Notes: generated by a model from the letters alone, not told the origin. A stretch of DNA of 64,000 bases from Hyphomonadaceae bacterium (GCA_024742355.1 JANSYM010000006.1:1-64000); one strand, 5' to 3'. Positions 1 through 7,319 are shown, numbered from the stretch's first letter. Translations and numbers: made by a program.

Positions 1-108
1 GGCACGTTTCCACGCGTTACTCACCCGTCTGCCACTATATCGTTCGACTTGCATGTGTTAAGCCTGCCGCCAGCGTTCGTTCTGAGCCAGAATCAAACTC
101 TCAGGTTG
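1..108 (-). rRNA. rrs: 16S ribosomal RNA, 5' end only
   Basis: On the minus strand the universal 27F site AGAGTTTGATTCTGGCTCAG reads from 101 down to 82, followed by the conserved GAACGAACGCTGGCGGCAGGC block. Placing 27F at E. coli position 8 puts the mature 5' end near 108. Only about the first 108 nucleotides of the gene are inside the window; the rest of the rRNA operon lies to the left. The exact mature end is inferred from homology. Confidence 0.97.
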
Positions 109-127
109 AGAATTGACTTCTGACGAT

Positions 128-159
128 GCGTCATATGCTCCAGGAAAATGGAGCGACGC
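128..159 (-). other. rRNA leader hairpin just upstream of 16S
   Basis: Just 5' of the 16S gene the minus strand can fold into a two-part hairpin: GCGTC/GACGC outside (155-159 with 128-132) and CTCCA/TGGAG inside (149-153 with 138-142). Its place between the promoters and 16S suggests a leader or pre-rRNA processing structure. The RNase III partner 3' of 16S is outside the window, so this role is inference. Confidence 0.35.
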
Positions 160-410
160 CTAGCTGTAAAGCTTGTTTACGTTTTGACGAGAAACCCTTG
201 CACAAATCACTATCGACCGAAGCCGATATTTTTTGTGAAGGTATTTCTTATTTGAAACGCAAATCGTCATAGTCATATGTGGTCCTAAAAGGACCGCAAG
301 TCGCCTATGCCGCCTGCGTTTCTCTTCCTAATTCCTGCGATGTCAAACAGCTGGGCCGGAGCCCGTTTTCGGCGTCTGGAGCATGGCGCCCCGTCGACCG
401 GAAGTGGCGG

Positions 411-438
411 CTTATACAGCCGCCGAATTTTGCGTCAA
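411..438 (-). promoter_or_regulatory. rRNA operon promoter P1 (16S-proximal)
   Basis: Minus strand -35 TTGACG (433-438), 16-bp spacer and -10 TATAAG (411-416). It points into the 16S gene about 300 bp downstream. The DNA between it and 16S has no gene and is read as the rRNA leader. Confidence 0.7.
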
Positions 439-513
439 CACCTTTTTTTCGACTTTCTGCAGAGCAATTTCAGCGAACTGAAAAACCCCTGATTTTGAGC
501 CGAAAAGTCACCC

Positions 514-558
514 TGAGCCGTTTGACCGGCCCCGCTTGGTGAGGCATTTCCGTGAAGC
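514..558 (-). repeat. Duplicated rRNA leader block, copy A
   Basis: This block (TGAGCCGTTTGACCGGCCCC, then a GAGGCATT..GTGAAGC element) recurs at 666-710 with 19 of 20 identical bases in its first part. Each copy begins about 24-30 bp downstream of a promoter -10 (P2 here), so promoter plus early leader appear to have been duplicated as one unit of about 150 bp. The function of the block is unknown. Confidence 0.75.
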
Positions 559-563
559 GCCGG

Positions 564-592
564 TCTCTACAGACCCGCCTTCACCCCGTCAA
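564..592 (-). promoter_or_regulatory. rRNA operon promoter P2
   Basis: Minus strand -35 TTGACG (587-592), 17-bp spacer and -10 TAGAGA (564-569). It sits upstream of leader block copy A. The GGTGTTGACG context at the -35 is shared with P1. Confidence 0.6.
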
Positions 593-665
593 CACCGTTT
601 TTCACCAAAACTGCAGAAAGGTTGCAATTACAACTTTCTTGCTTTTTTGGCGAAGCAAAACCCGT

Positions 666-710
666 TGAGCCGTTTAACCGGCCCCACAAATTTGAGGCAT
701 TCACGAAGCA
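666..710 (-). repeat. Duplicated rRNA leader block, copy B
   Basis: Second copy of the leader block, TGAGCCGTTTAACCGGCCCC followed by GAGGCATTCACGAAGC. It lies about 25 bp downstream of the P3 -10, the same relation that copy A has to P2. The 152-bp offset between copies matches the P2 to P3 distance (about 153 bp), which supports duplication of a promoter-leader cassette. Confidence 0.75.
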
Positions 711-716
711 AGCCCC

Positions 717-746
717 CATATAGAATCTGTTCGGGGGTTTTGGCAA
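717..746 (-). promoter_or_regulatory. rRNA operon promoter P3 (distal)
   Basis: Minus strand -35 TTGCCA (741-746), 18-bp spacer and -10 TATATG (717-722). It is the most upstream of three promoters and lies just after the stop of the CBS-domain gene, whose transcript could also read into the rRNA operon. Confidence 0.55.
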
Positions 747-832
747 GGAAAAAATTCGCCTGTTACGCACATTTTTGCAGGCGCGGCGTTAACCTTCAGG
801 ACACCTATTCCGGCAGCAGTTGCGGCAGGCCT

Positions 833-1264
833 TTAGCCACTGCGGATATAGGCCTCCATGGCCTCCGCTTCGGCCAGGACAGAATCGATTTTATACTTCA
901 CCAGATCGCCAATCGAGATGATGCCGATCAGCTTACCGCCATCGACGATCGGCAAGTGGCGAATCCGCCGGTCTGTCATCCGGCCCAGGCAGGTATCAAC
1001 ATCTTCGGCCGGGTCAGCGGTAATCACACCGCGGGTCATCGCCTGCGACACGGTCATGTCCACGGTCTTCTCGCCATTGCGGGCAAAGCGCCGGACGATG
1101 TCGCGCTCCGACAACACGCCGCACAGCTCACCGCTGGCATCTACAGCCACAATCGCGCCGATTCTCTTTTGATCCAACATTTTGGCGGCTTCCAGCAGTG
1201 TCATCGAATCGGAGATCGTCTCCACCGTGTTGCCTTTGTCTTTGAGAATCGTGTCGATGAGCAT
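833..1264 (-). CDS. Two-CBS-domain protein
   Basis: This 143-residue cytosolic protein is made only of a tandem CBS pair (about residues 8-60 and 73-127). The second repeat ends in the typical stretch RHLPIVDGGKLIGIISIGDL. Such Bateman modules bind adenosine nucleotides and act as energy or redox sensors; stand-alone versions usually regulate a partner that cannot be guessed here. The start at 1264 is chosen because GGAGG lies 7 bases before the ATG; a longer reading frame upstream has no ribosome site. It is transcribed toward the rRNA promoters, with P3 about 90 bp beyond its stop. Confidence 0.9.
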   Translation of the reverse strand: MLIDTILKDKGNTVETISDSMTLLEAAKMLDQKRIGAIVAVDASGELCGVLSERDIVRRFARNGEKTVDMTVSQAMTRGVITADPAEDVDTCLGRMTDRRIRHLPIVDGGKLIGIISIGDLVKYKIDSVLAEAEAMEAYIRSG

Positions 1265-1402
1265 TAGCCACCTCCCTGCTATTGGTGCTTCAGGATATGA
1301 CCATAGCACAGCTTTTCGCGTTTTTGGGAATCGCCGTCGATTGTTTCGAATCAAAACAACGCGTCCGCACCCACCGAGTCGGCGCGTCGGCCTCCCCAGC
1401 AA

Positions 1403-1419
1403 TTCGCCTGTCAGGCGAA
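1403..1419. promoter_or_regulatory. Perfect palindrome upstream of the sigma-54 promoter
   Basis: TTCGCCTGTCAGGCGAA is an 8-1-8 perfect inverted repeat centred about 58 bp before the predicted sigma-54 start site. A dimeric activator or enhancer-binding protein could sit here. It is somewhat closer than most enhancer sites, so the role is tentative. Confidence 0.4.
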
Positions 1420-1441
1420 CGCCAAGCAAGTGATTCGAGCG

Positions 1442-1459
1442 CTGGCACGGGCGTTGCAG
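1442..1459 (+). promoter_or_regulatory. Sigma-54 (RpoN) promoter
   Basis: CTGGCACGGGCGTTGCAG matches the RpoN consensus YTGGCACGRNNNTTGCW at every constrained base. The invariant GG (1444-1445) and GC (1456-1457) are exactly 12 bp apart. Transcription should begin near 1469, about 29 bp before the ATG of the small peptide at 1498. Confidence 0.75.
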
Positions 1460-1497
1460 TTCTCTCAGGCATCAAGACTCAATCGAGGGGATGTCCG

Positions 1498-1596
1498 ATG
1501 AAAGCGCCGAAATATACAAGATCATTCTGCATTGGCGGCATGGGCCTGCTGGCCGCCGCGTCTCTGATCGCTGCCGCTTTGCCGGTGATTGCTTAA
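1498..1596 (+). CDS. Small 32-residue membrane peptide
   Basis: This short frame encodes 32 residues: a basic N-terminus (MKAPKYTRSF) and then one hydrophobic run of about 22 residues rich in Ala, Leu, Gly and Ile, ending almost at the stop. It could be a single-span membrane peptide or a signal-like sequence. GAGGGG (1485-1490) lies 7 bases before the ATG, a sigma-54 promoter lies upstream, and a hairpin terminator follows at 1650-1681, so it has all the parts of a transcription unit. I recognise no family. The alternative is that the transcript is a small RNA and the frame is incidental. Confidence 0.45.
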   Translation: MKAPKYTRSFCIGGMGLLAAASLIAAALPVIA

Positions 1597-1649
1597 AAAC
1601 AGCCGACCGCGTGGTCCCGCCACACGGATGGTTCCAGCCCAATAAAAAG

Positions 1650-1681
1650 AAGCCCCCCGCATGCGACCATGCGAGGGGCTT
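1650..1681. terminator. Bidirectional intrinsic terminator
   Basis: AAGCCCC-CCGCATG pairs with CATGCG-AGGGGCTT around a 4-base loop. On the minus strand the stem is followed by CTTTTTATT, ending dodecin transcription; on the plus strand it closes the sigma-54 small-peptide unit. Confidence 0.8.
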
Positions 1682-1704
1682 CCTGATTCTGCGTGGTGTC
1701 GTCC

Positions 1705-1905
1705 CTATTTCAGAATGAAGGTCACCTTCATCACCACGCGGTATTCCTTGATCTCGCCCTTGTCGAGAATGATGGACTGGTCTTTGACCCAGGCCCCTTC
1801 GACATTCTTGAGCGTCTTGTTGGCGCGGGCGATGCCTTTCTCAACGGCATCCTGAAAACTCTTTTTCGACCCAGCAATAATTTCGGTAACGCGTGCAACA
1901 GCCAT
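1705..1905 (-). CDS. Dodecin family flavin-binding protein
   Basis: The 66-residue protein starts MAVARVTEIIAGSKKSF and has the dodecin layout: one amphipathic helix (about 14-32), then strands with the conserved W39 and a closing VVMKVTFIL strand. Dodecins form hollow dodecamers that store or buffer flavin (or CoA) in the cytosol. Length and motif spacing match the family. The start is fixed by GGAGG five bases upstream. It lies alone between divL and the sigma-54 unit, with a strong terminator 25 bp after its stop. Confidence 0.92.
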   Translation of the reverse strand: MAVARVTEIIAGSKKSFQDAVEKGIARANKTLKNVEGAWVKDQSIILDKGEIKEYRVVMKVTFILK

Positions 1906-2009
1906 TCTGGCCTCCCTTTGTGTACTCAGGCAAACTTGCCTGAAACGCAAAGTGCCCGCACCGCGAGGTGCTGGCAAGCATTTGCGCGCAATGGTTGAAC
2001 CGGGTCGGT

Positions 2010-4445
2010 TTAGGCCGCGAGTTTTTCTGGCCTGGTCGACCCGCCTTGCGGGGTCGCCTCAACCGGAATCCAGCAGACGACTTCCGTGCCGCCGCCAGGC
2101 CGGGACTTGATACCGACATTGCCGCCATGCAGTTGCACGAAGTGTTTGACCAGGGACAAGCCCAGGCCAGCACCGCGGCGATCGCTGGAGGTAAAGCTGT
2201 CAAACCGCGTGGCCTGATCCTCTGCCGGGATGCCGCGGCCATTATCCTTCACCGTGAGCTTGGCCGTATCACCCATGCGCTCGGCAGAGATGGTGACCTT
2301 GCCGCCAGGGTCGGTAAAGCGCAGAGCATTCGACATGAGATTGAACAGGATTTGGCGAATGCGGGTTTCATCCGCTTCAATCCGGCCAAGATCAGGCGCG
2401 ATATCGGCAATCACTTCGACCTCTGTATCAGCCGCATTGGTGACACCAATCGACACCGCTTCATCGATCAGGGCCTTCAGGTCGACTTCACTGATATCGA
2501 GATCCATGCGTCCGGCTTCGATCATGGCGAGATCGAGAATATTGCCGATCAGGTCATTGAGGTGATTGGACGCTTCGCAAATCGCATCCACCTTGTCGCG
2601 CTGAGCATCGTTCAGGTCGCCAATGCGCTCCATCTGCAGGAACTCGCCATAGCCAAGTATAGTCTGAAGCGGTGAGCGCAGCTGATAGCTGACATTCTTC
2701 ACGAACTCGGTCTTCAGCCGATCGGCAGTTTCGAACGCCTCTGCGCGATCGCGCAAGGCGGTCTCGACAGAGCGCTGCGCCGACACGTCGGCATATCCGA
2801 TCAGGGTATTGCCGTCAGGAAGCGGCTTGGTGACATAAGTCAGGATGGAGCCATCCGAGCGGCGCATCTCACCAGTCGTCTCCTGACGCGCGCCAGGATC
2901 GGTGATGTGCGCCTTGATCGCATTCCAGGTATCGCGGTCATGGAAGAGCGGCACGCAGAAATCGGCGATGTCATCATAATCCGGCTCATCCTTGAGCAGC
3001 TCTTCTTCCACGCCCCAAAGTTCGGCAAAGGCGCTATTGGAGAGTTTCAGACGCCCATCCGAGCCGAACACCACAACGGCCTCATGCAGGCTGTCCAGGG
3101 TTTTGCTCTGCGTCTTGATCATCGCATTATACTTGGTGCGCAGATCGAGCTCGCTGGTAATGTCCTTGAACAGGATCAGCAGGCCGCCCATCGGGTGGCG
3201 CTGGCGGGTGACCTTTAGCGTCCGATTATCCGGCAAGTGCCACTCGTCTTCCTCGATGCCGCTAATGTCGAGATAATAAGAGAGTTCCTCGGCCCGCCAT
3301 TTCGCATATTCGGCCTGCGCTGGCAGTTTGCGGCGCTCGCGCAAGCGGTCGAGCAATTGGCCATGGCTCGGCATGTCGAGCAGGAAGCCTTCATCCATGT
3401 CCCACATCTTGGCAAAGGCCCGGTTGTGGAAGGTGAGCTTGCGTTCGGAGCTGAAGATCGCGACGGCATCGGCGACATGGTTGAGGGTCTCGTCATGCGC
3501 CTGGACATGCTTGTCGAGTTCGTCGCGCGCGCGCTCCTGCTCAGTGACATCAAACGCCATGGCGCCCACACCGCCAGACAGCGGGAAGGACAGCACGCGC
3601 ATGGCGCGGCGCTCGCCCTTGATTGCGATGTGACGCGTCTCGTCAATTTCCTTGCCGTCGGTCAGCGTCTTGCGAATCTGTTCCACCGCCTTTTCGTCCA
3701 GCATGACCTGGCGCTCGAGCACGCGGTCGAGATTGTCGCCATCGACAACATCGACATAAGCCGGGTTCGCCCATTGCAGACGTCCGACGCCAGAAATACG
3801 CCAGGCCGGGAATGGGGCTTTGCCAAGCATGTCGAGAAATGCGGTCGGGTCGCGGGCAATCACCTGACGCGCTTCTTCCAGACGGCCACGGGCAGAACTT
3901 TCTTCCAGACCCTTGATGGTCGAGTCGGTTATCCAGACCACAACCCGCGCACCGGCCGTACGGCCATCGGCCTCAAGGAAACGGCCATTCTGTCCGATAA
4001 TGGTCAGCGAGAATGGCTGACCCTGTTCAGCCAGCTCTCGCAGGCGAATGCGCAAAGTTGAATCAATACCGCTGGCATCGCGCGCTTCGAGATCGGCGAG
4101 GCCTTCAATGATCCGCACCGCCGGATCGACTGAGACCGCATCATCGGTAAATCGCAACAGGCTGGCGAGCGCCACTGGCGAGCCGTGAATGTCTGGAGGC
4201 GTGATGTCTTCTGCATCGACATCTATATCGTCGCCCTGCCAGACCAGGATGACGCCGGGATGTGCGCCAAGAACGGATTTCATTTCAGCCACCGAGGACT
4301 CAGCCTCATTGGCTTTTTCCTTGTAACGCTTGGCCGCTCCGCGCGCGCCGTCTGATGTGCGCAAGGCCCACAGAATGAACGCCAATCCGAGCGCCAGCGC
4401 GCCCACCGCTATGATCAATGGCACCTGATCGGCTGTGACCTGCAT
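2010..4445 (-). CDS. divL: DivL-type cell-cycle histidine kinase with Tyr phospho-acceptor
   Basis: This 811-residue sensor kinase homologue has one N-terminal membrane span (about 9-28), a long central region with several PAS-like repeats (for example around 310-420 and 435-540), a DHp helix, and a C-terminal HATPase domain with N-box NLMSNALRF, DNGRGIP and GAGLGLSLV. The phospho-acceptor motif reads VSYQLRSPL with Tyr587 where other kinases have His, the hallmark of DivL. In Caulobacter, DivL binds DivK and controls the CckA-ChpT-CtrA relay at the new pole rather than acting as an ordinary kinase. A CtrA box lies 78-93 bp before the ATG. CGGAG precedes the ATG by 6 bases. Confidence 0.95.
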   Translation of the reverse strand: MQVTADQVPLIIAVGALALGLAFILWALRTSDGARGAAKRYKEKANEAESSVAEMKSVLGAHPGVILVWQGDDIDVDAEDITPPDIHGSPVALASLLRFTDDAVSVDPAVRIIEGLADLEARDASGIDSTLRIRLRELAEQGQPFSLTIIGQNGRFLEADGRTAGARVVVWITDSTIKGLEESSARGRLEEARQVIARDPTAFLDMLGKAPFPAWRISGVGRLQWANPAYVDVVDGDNLDRVLERQVMLDEKAVEQIRKTLTDGKEIDETRHIAIKGERRAMRVLSFPLSGGVGAMAFDVTEQERARDELDKHVQAHDETLNHVADAVAIFSSERKLTFHNRAFAKMWDMDEGFLLDMPSHGQLLDRLRERRKLPAQAEYAKWRAEELSYYLDISGIEEDEWHLPDNRTLKVTRQRHPMGGLLILFKDITSELDLRTKYNAMIKTQSKTLDSLHEAVVVFGSDGRLKLSNSAFAELWGVEEELLKDEPDYDDIADFCVPLFHDRDTWNAIKAHITDPGARQETTGEMRRSDGSILTYVTKPLPDGNTLIGYADVSAQRSVETALRDRAEAFETADRLKTEFVKNVSYQLRSPLQTILGYGEFLQMERIGDLNDAQRDKVDAICEASNHLNDLIGNILDLAMIEAGRMDLDISEVDLKALIDEAVSIGVTNAADTEVEVIADIAPDLGRIEADETRIRQILFNLMSNALRFTDPGGKVTISAERMGDTAKLTVKDNGRGIPAEDQATRFDSFTSSDRRGAGLGLSLVKHFVQLHGGNVGIKSRPGGGTEVVCWIPVEATPQGGSTRPEKLAA

Positions 4446-4522
4446 CGCAAACTCCGTTCCCGCTTCGGCGAATCACTCGCCAAACCGCACTATGCACTGG
4501 TTAACCGAATGCTGCGTTTGCG

Positions 4523-4538
4523 TTAAGTCCGGGTTAAC
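4523..4538. promoter_or_regulatory. CtrA binding box upstream of divL
   Basis: TTAAGTCCGGGTTAAC is a perfect TTAA-N7-TTAAC full site and reads as a full site on both strands. A further TTAAC half-site lies at 4501-4505 and a GANTC methylation site (GAATC) at 4470-4474. The position, 78-93 bp upstream of divL, suggests feedback of CtrA on divL transcription. Confidence 0.75.
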
Positions 4539-4576
4539 GATCTGCCTCTCGGCGTTAAGATTTCTACCTTAAACGA

Positions 4577-4606
4577 GAAGAGGCCGGGATCGCTCCCAGC
4601 CTCTTC
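4577..4606 (-). terminator. Intrinsic terminator after the DUF2853 gene
   Basis: On the minus strand GAAGAGGCTGGGA pairs with TCCCGGCCTCTTC around a 4-base loop and is followed by TCGTTT. It separates the DUF2853 gene from divL, so divL has its own promoter region. Confidence 0.75.
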
Positions 4607-4630
4607 CAATTCATCTGCAAGCGCGATGTC

Positions 4631-4972
4631 TTACTTGAACATGCTGGCTTTGCGGAAATGCTTGACCAGCAGATAGTAGACGACGGCGCGATACTTCTTG
4701 CGAACCGAGCGACCATATGTGTCCATCGCGGCGGCGAGGCCCTCATCAAGCTTCGGCGTGTCTTTCAGACCGAGCTTCTTGATCAGGAAACTCTTCTTAA
4801 CGGTTTCGAGCTCAGCCTTCTGCGTCGCAGATACGGTCGACGCATCGTTGCGGTAAATCGATGGACCGCAAGCAATGGTGACAGCCGTCAGAAGTTTCAT
4901 GTCCGGCTTCATGCCGCATTTCTCTTCCAGGTCCTTGGCGTATTTTGCGATCAGATCGTCACGTTTTCCCAT
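4631..4972 (-). CDS. DUF2853 family protein
   Basis: The 113-residue protein begins MGKRDDLIAKYAKDLEEKCG and ends with KYRAVVYYLLVKHFRKASMF, both typical of the small all-helical DUF2853 family, whose function is not established. The central VTIACGPSIY and FLIKKLGL segments also match. Two ATG codons stand in tandem (4975 and 4972); the second is chosen because it leaves 6 bases after the GGAGG. It is cytosolic and monocistronic, with its own terminator 25 bp downstream. Confidence 0.88.
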   Translation of the reverse strand: MGKRDDLIAKYAKDLEEKCGMKPDMKLLTAVTIACGPSIYRNDASTVSATQKAELETVKKSFLIKKLGLKDTPKLDEGLAAAMDTYGRSVRKKYRAVVYYLLVKHFRKASMFK

Positions 4973-5235
4973 CATATTCCTCCGTGGGATCAGACCGCGC
5001 AAAGAAGGCGGTCATTGAGGTTGTAAAAGCTACTCAACTGCTTGGAACGCTAGAACGAACCGGACTCGACAGCGCGGTCAAGAGTAAGCGTCAGCTGTTA
5101 CGCAGTTTCAATCAAGCGCCTGCCTCCACTTTTTAAGCAAGCAGCCACATTCTCGACGCAAGCCTGACGGAAACGTCATGTGGCGTTCATGTCGCGAATG
5201 ATTATATAGTACACCAGACCAAGCGTGGAGTTGTC

Positions 5236-5811
5236 ATGATCAGATCCATCACATTGGCTGCCTTGTCGGCCGCCTGTTTGACTGTCTCGGCCCACGCCCA
5301 GGCGGAAGAAGATGAGCTCGTCAGGTTGCCCGGACAAGGTGAATTGCGGGATGACGTCCTGCGCCAACGCACTCAGGCAGATCGGCTGAAGCCCGGCGCC
5401 GGACTGTTCATCACGTTCGATTCCGACAGCAATGGGCGCATCAGCCAGGCCGAAATCGACGCCGGCATTCCCGCTGCCTTCGAACAGGCTGACAATAATG
5501 ATGATGGCTATCTGACCGCGCTCGAACAACAGGACTGGGCGCGCAGCCTGCCGACTCGCGATGACAGTCTCGCCAATCCGTTCCGGTTTGATCCCAATCT
5601 CGACCGGCGCGTCGACCTGGATGAGTTCACCCTGGTGATCAACAATCTCGGTCTGGATTACGCTGACGAAGCGAGCGGCGATATCATCATTGCCGATCTG
5701 AAAGCGCCGCGCCCGGCCCGAGAAGGCCGCGCCGGCGGACGTGATGGTGCCCGACCAGCTGGCCAGGATCGCCCACGGCAAGGCGGGGAGAGCCGGTCCG
5801 TCCGACAGTAA
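5236..5811 (+). CDS. Secreted EF-hand calcium-binding protein
   Basis: The 191-residue product has a signal peptide (about 1-22, ending AHAQA), then three EF-hand loops: DSDSNGRISQAE (62-73), DNNDDGYLTALE (86-97) and a weaker DPNLDRRVDLDE (119-130). It should be periplasmic and bind Ca2+. The last 35 residues form a low-complexity tail rich in Arg, Gly, Pro and Gln, an oddity compared with simple EF-hand proteins. No enzyme domain is present. The gene stands alone; its stop is 10 bp from the convergent DUF4287 gene. Confidence 0.85.
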   Translation: MIRSITLAALSAACLTVSAHAQAEEDELVRLPGQGELRDDVLRQRTQADRLKPGAGLFITFDSDSNGRISQAEIDAGIPAAFEQADNNDDGYLTALEQQDWARSLPTRDDSLANPFRFDPNLDRRVDLDEFTLVINNLGLDYADEASGDIIIADLKAPRPAREGRAGGRDGARPAGQDRPRQGGESRSVRQ

Positions 5812-5821
5812 GGCCCCAAAC

Positions 5822-6370
5822 TCACCCGGCGCGATCGAAGGCGGCCTTCACCCAGGCCCGCACTTCGTCATCAAACTCATCGACATTGCTGAGCCGAACC
5901 TTGTGCGTGCACATGCCGCTCATGGCTTCCAGGCGACCTTGCGGTGGCTCGCCCTTGAGATTGATGCCGAGATCTATGCGGGTCTTGGTCGAGGGCTGGA
6001 TCAGGGCAAACTGCTTCTTGCGCCGTAAGCTGACGCTCGTTTTCTTCGGCGCAATCTCGAGTTCAGACCCAAAGGTCTGGACGAATTCGACAATCTCGTC
6101 GTGAATCGGTTTCAGCGCCTCTTTGCCCTTATACTGATTGGTGACCAGATCTTCCGCACTCACATCCAGGTTGCCGATACATTTCTGAGCGATCAGGTTC
6201 GCAAATCCATGCGTGACCCCATGCTCGCTTTTCAAGAGCTTGACGATCTCGCCATGCTTGGCGGCGCCACTGGCCGCCACCACTTTCTGCCACTCATCAA
6301 GCGCCTTTCCGGTTTTCTCCGGCATATTGTCGATCATGGCCTGCGCCATCTGTTCCGGTGATTTCGCCAT
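5822..6370 (-). CDS. DUF4287/DUF5655 domain protein
   Basis: The N-terminal half (MAKSPEQMAQAMIDNMPEKTGKALDEW..) matches DUF4287 and the C-terminal half (FVQTFGSELEIAPKKTSVSLRRKKQFALI) matches DUF5655, a pairing common in small soluble bacterial proteins of unknown function. The family often sits beside ArsR and SRPBCC genes, as here. It begins 3 bp after the SRPBCC gene ends and is the last gene of that operon. Confidence 0.85.
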   Translation of the reverse strand: MAKSPEQMAQAMIDNMPEKTGKALDEWQKVVAASGAAKHGEIVKLLKSEHGVTHGFANLIAQKCIGNLDVSAEDLVTNQYKGKEALKPIHDEIVEFVQTFGSELEIAPKKTSVSLRRKKQFALIQPSTKTRIDLGINLKGEPPQGRLEAMSGMCTHKVRLSNVDEFDDEVRAWVKAAFDRAG

Positions 6371-6373
6371 GTC

Positions 6374-6940
6374 TCAAGCCTCCTTCACGAGTTTGACCGG
6401 CGGGGCATCCGCCTCCAGCGGCCAGTGTTCGATACGTTGTTCTTTCTTGGCCATCATCGCGACCATGGGTGAGAGCAGCGTCACCATGGTGCCGCTGAAT
6501 GCAGGTTTGCCGGTCTCCGAAATTTTCTTGAGATTCTTGGCGATGAAGTCCTGCGCACCGATCATCTGCTTGTGCAGATCGCTGCCTTCGATGGCGTTCT
6601 CGATGATGAGATCGAATTCAGTCCCGCCATCCTTCTCCCGCAGCTCGTATGTCACCTTGCACGGATCGTCCTTGAGGTTGGTCATCTTGAATGTGTGGCT
6701 GTAAAGGTGTGGCGGCTCGAATGCGAGCACCTCGCCGACCACCATGGCGATCTTGCGGTTGGGGTGCACCATGCGCATCCGGGCGCCGGGCTTCAGGCCA
6801 TCCCTGGTGTCGCATATGCTGCCAAAGAAGAAAGGCAGCGGCTTGTCCGTGGCGACCAGAACCGACCATACGGTTTCAATGGGCGCCGCGATAAATGTCC
6901 GATGGACGGTTTTTTCTGCATAGTTCGGGTGATCAGTCAT
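6374..6940 (-). CDS. SRPBCC / AHSA1-like protein
   Basis: A 188-residue cytosolic protein of the Bet v1-like fold. It starts with the usual VHRTFIAAPIETVWSVL helix-loop and carries the AHSA1-type strands (GEVLAFEPPHLYSHTF, KVTYELREKDGGTEFDLI). Members bind hydrophobic ligands or assist chaperones; the ligand is unknown. It overlaps the upstream ArsR gene by 8 bp, so the two are translationally coupled, a standard arrangement in which the repressor controls the SRPBCC gene. The last 50 residues are longer than in minimal family members. Confidence 0.88.
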   Translation of the reverse strand: MTDHPNYAEKTVHRTFIAAPIETVWSVLVATDKPLPFFFGSICDTRDGLKPGARMRMVHPNRKIAMVVGEVLAFEPPHLYSHTFKMTNLKDDPCKVTYELREKDGGTEFDLIIENAIEGSDLHKQMIGAQDFIAKNLKKISETGKPAFSGTMVTLLSPMVAMMAKKEQRIEHWPLEADAPPVKLVKEA

Positions 6941-7301
6941 CGCTCCCCTCCTCCTTGCGTTTTGAAATCTCGTGCGCGACCCCCTCGGCCGCGTGTTTGA
7001 TGAAACTCAGACGATCCGCCCAAAACCCGCTATAGGCATCGATCCAGCGTTCATGGATGGCCTGGATCGGCATTGCGTTCAGATACAGCCGGCGCGAGCG
7101 CCCATCCTTTTGGCTGACCAATAGGCCGGCGTCTTCCAGAACCTTGAGATGGTTCATGATCGCAATGCGGCTGACATCGAACGCCTTTGCGAGTTCCCCG
7201 ACGCCCTGGCCGGGTTGATCCCGCACCAGATCGAGGATGCGCCGCCGCGTCTGATGCGCCAGTGCGTGAAAGACCGCGTCCATGTCGTCATTAGTAATCA
7301 T
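6933..7301 (-). CDS. ArsR-family repressor
   Basis: A 122-residue winged-helix protein: ALAHQTRRRILDLVRDQPGQ then the recognition helix VSRIAIMNHLKVLEDAGLL and the wing SQKDGRSRRLYLN. No Cys pair for metal sensing is visible, so it belongs to the metal-independent group paired with SRPBCC genes. The ATG at 7301 lies inside a perfect palindrome that looks like its own operator, and no ribosome site precedes it. A start at the next ATG (codon 6) is possible. Confidence 0.88.
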   Translation of the reverse strand: MITNDDMDAVFHALAHQTRRRILDLVRDQPGQGVGELAKAFDVSRIAIMNHLKVLEDAGLLVSQKDGRSRRLYLNAMPIQAIHERWIDAYSGFWADRLSFIKHAAEGVAHEISKRKEEGSDD

Positions 7302-7319
7302 GTAATTACTTAATTACAT
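7300..7319. promoter_or_regulatory. ArsR operator palindrome over the start codon
   Basis: TGTAATTACTTAATTACA (7301-7318) is a perfect 8-2-8 inverted repeat; one further pair on each side makes it 9-2-9. It overlaps both the ArsR start codon and the predicted -10, a classic layout for autorepression. Confidence 0.75.

Noticed and set aside
536-1267. 243-residue plus-strand frame across the rRNA promoters and CBS gene
   Set aside because: It covers promoter DNA and an intact minus-strand gene and shows no domain.
5045-5062. LexA-type GAAC repeat
   Set aside because: The GAAC copies are not 7 bases apart as in the alphaproteobacterial SOS box.
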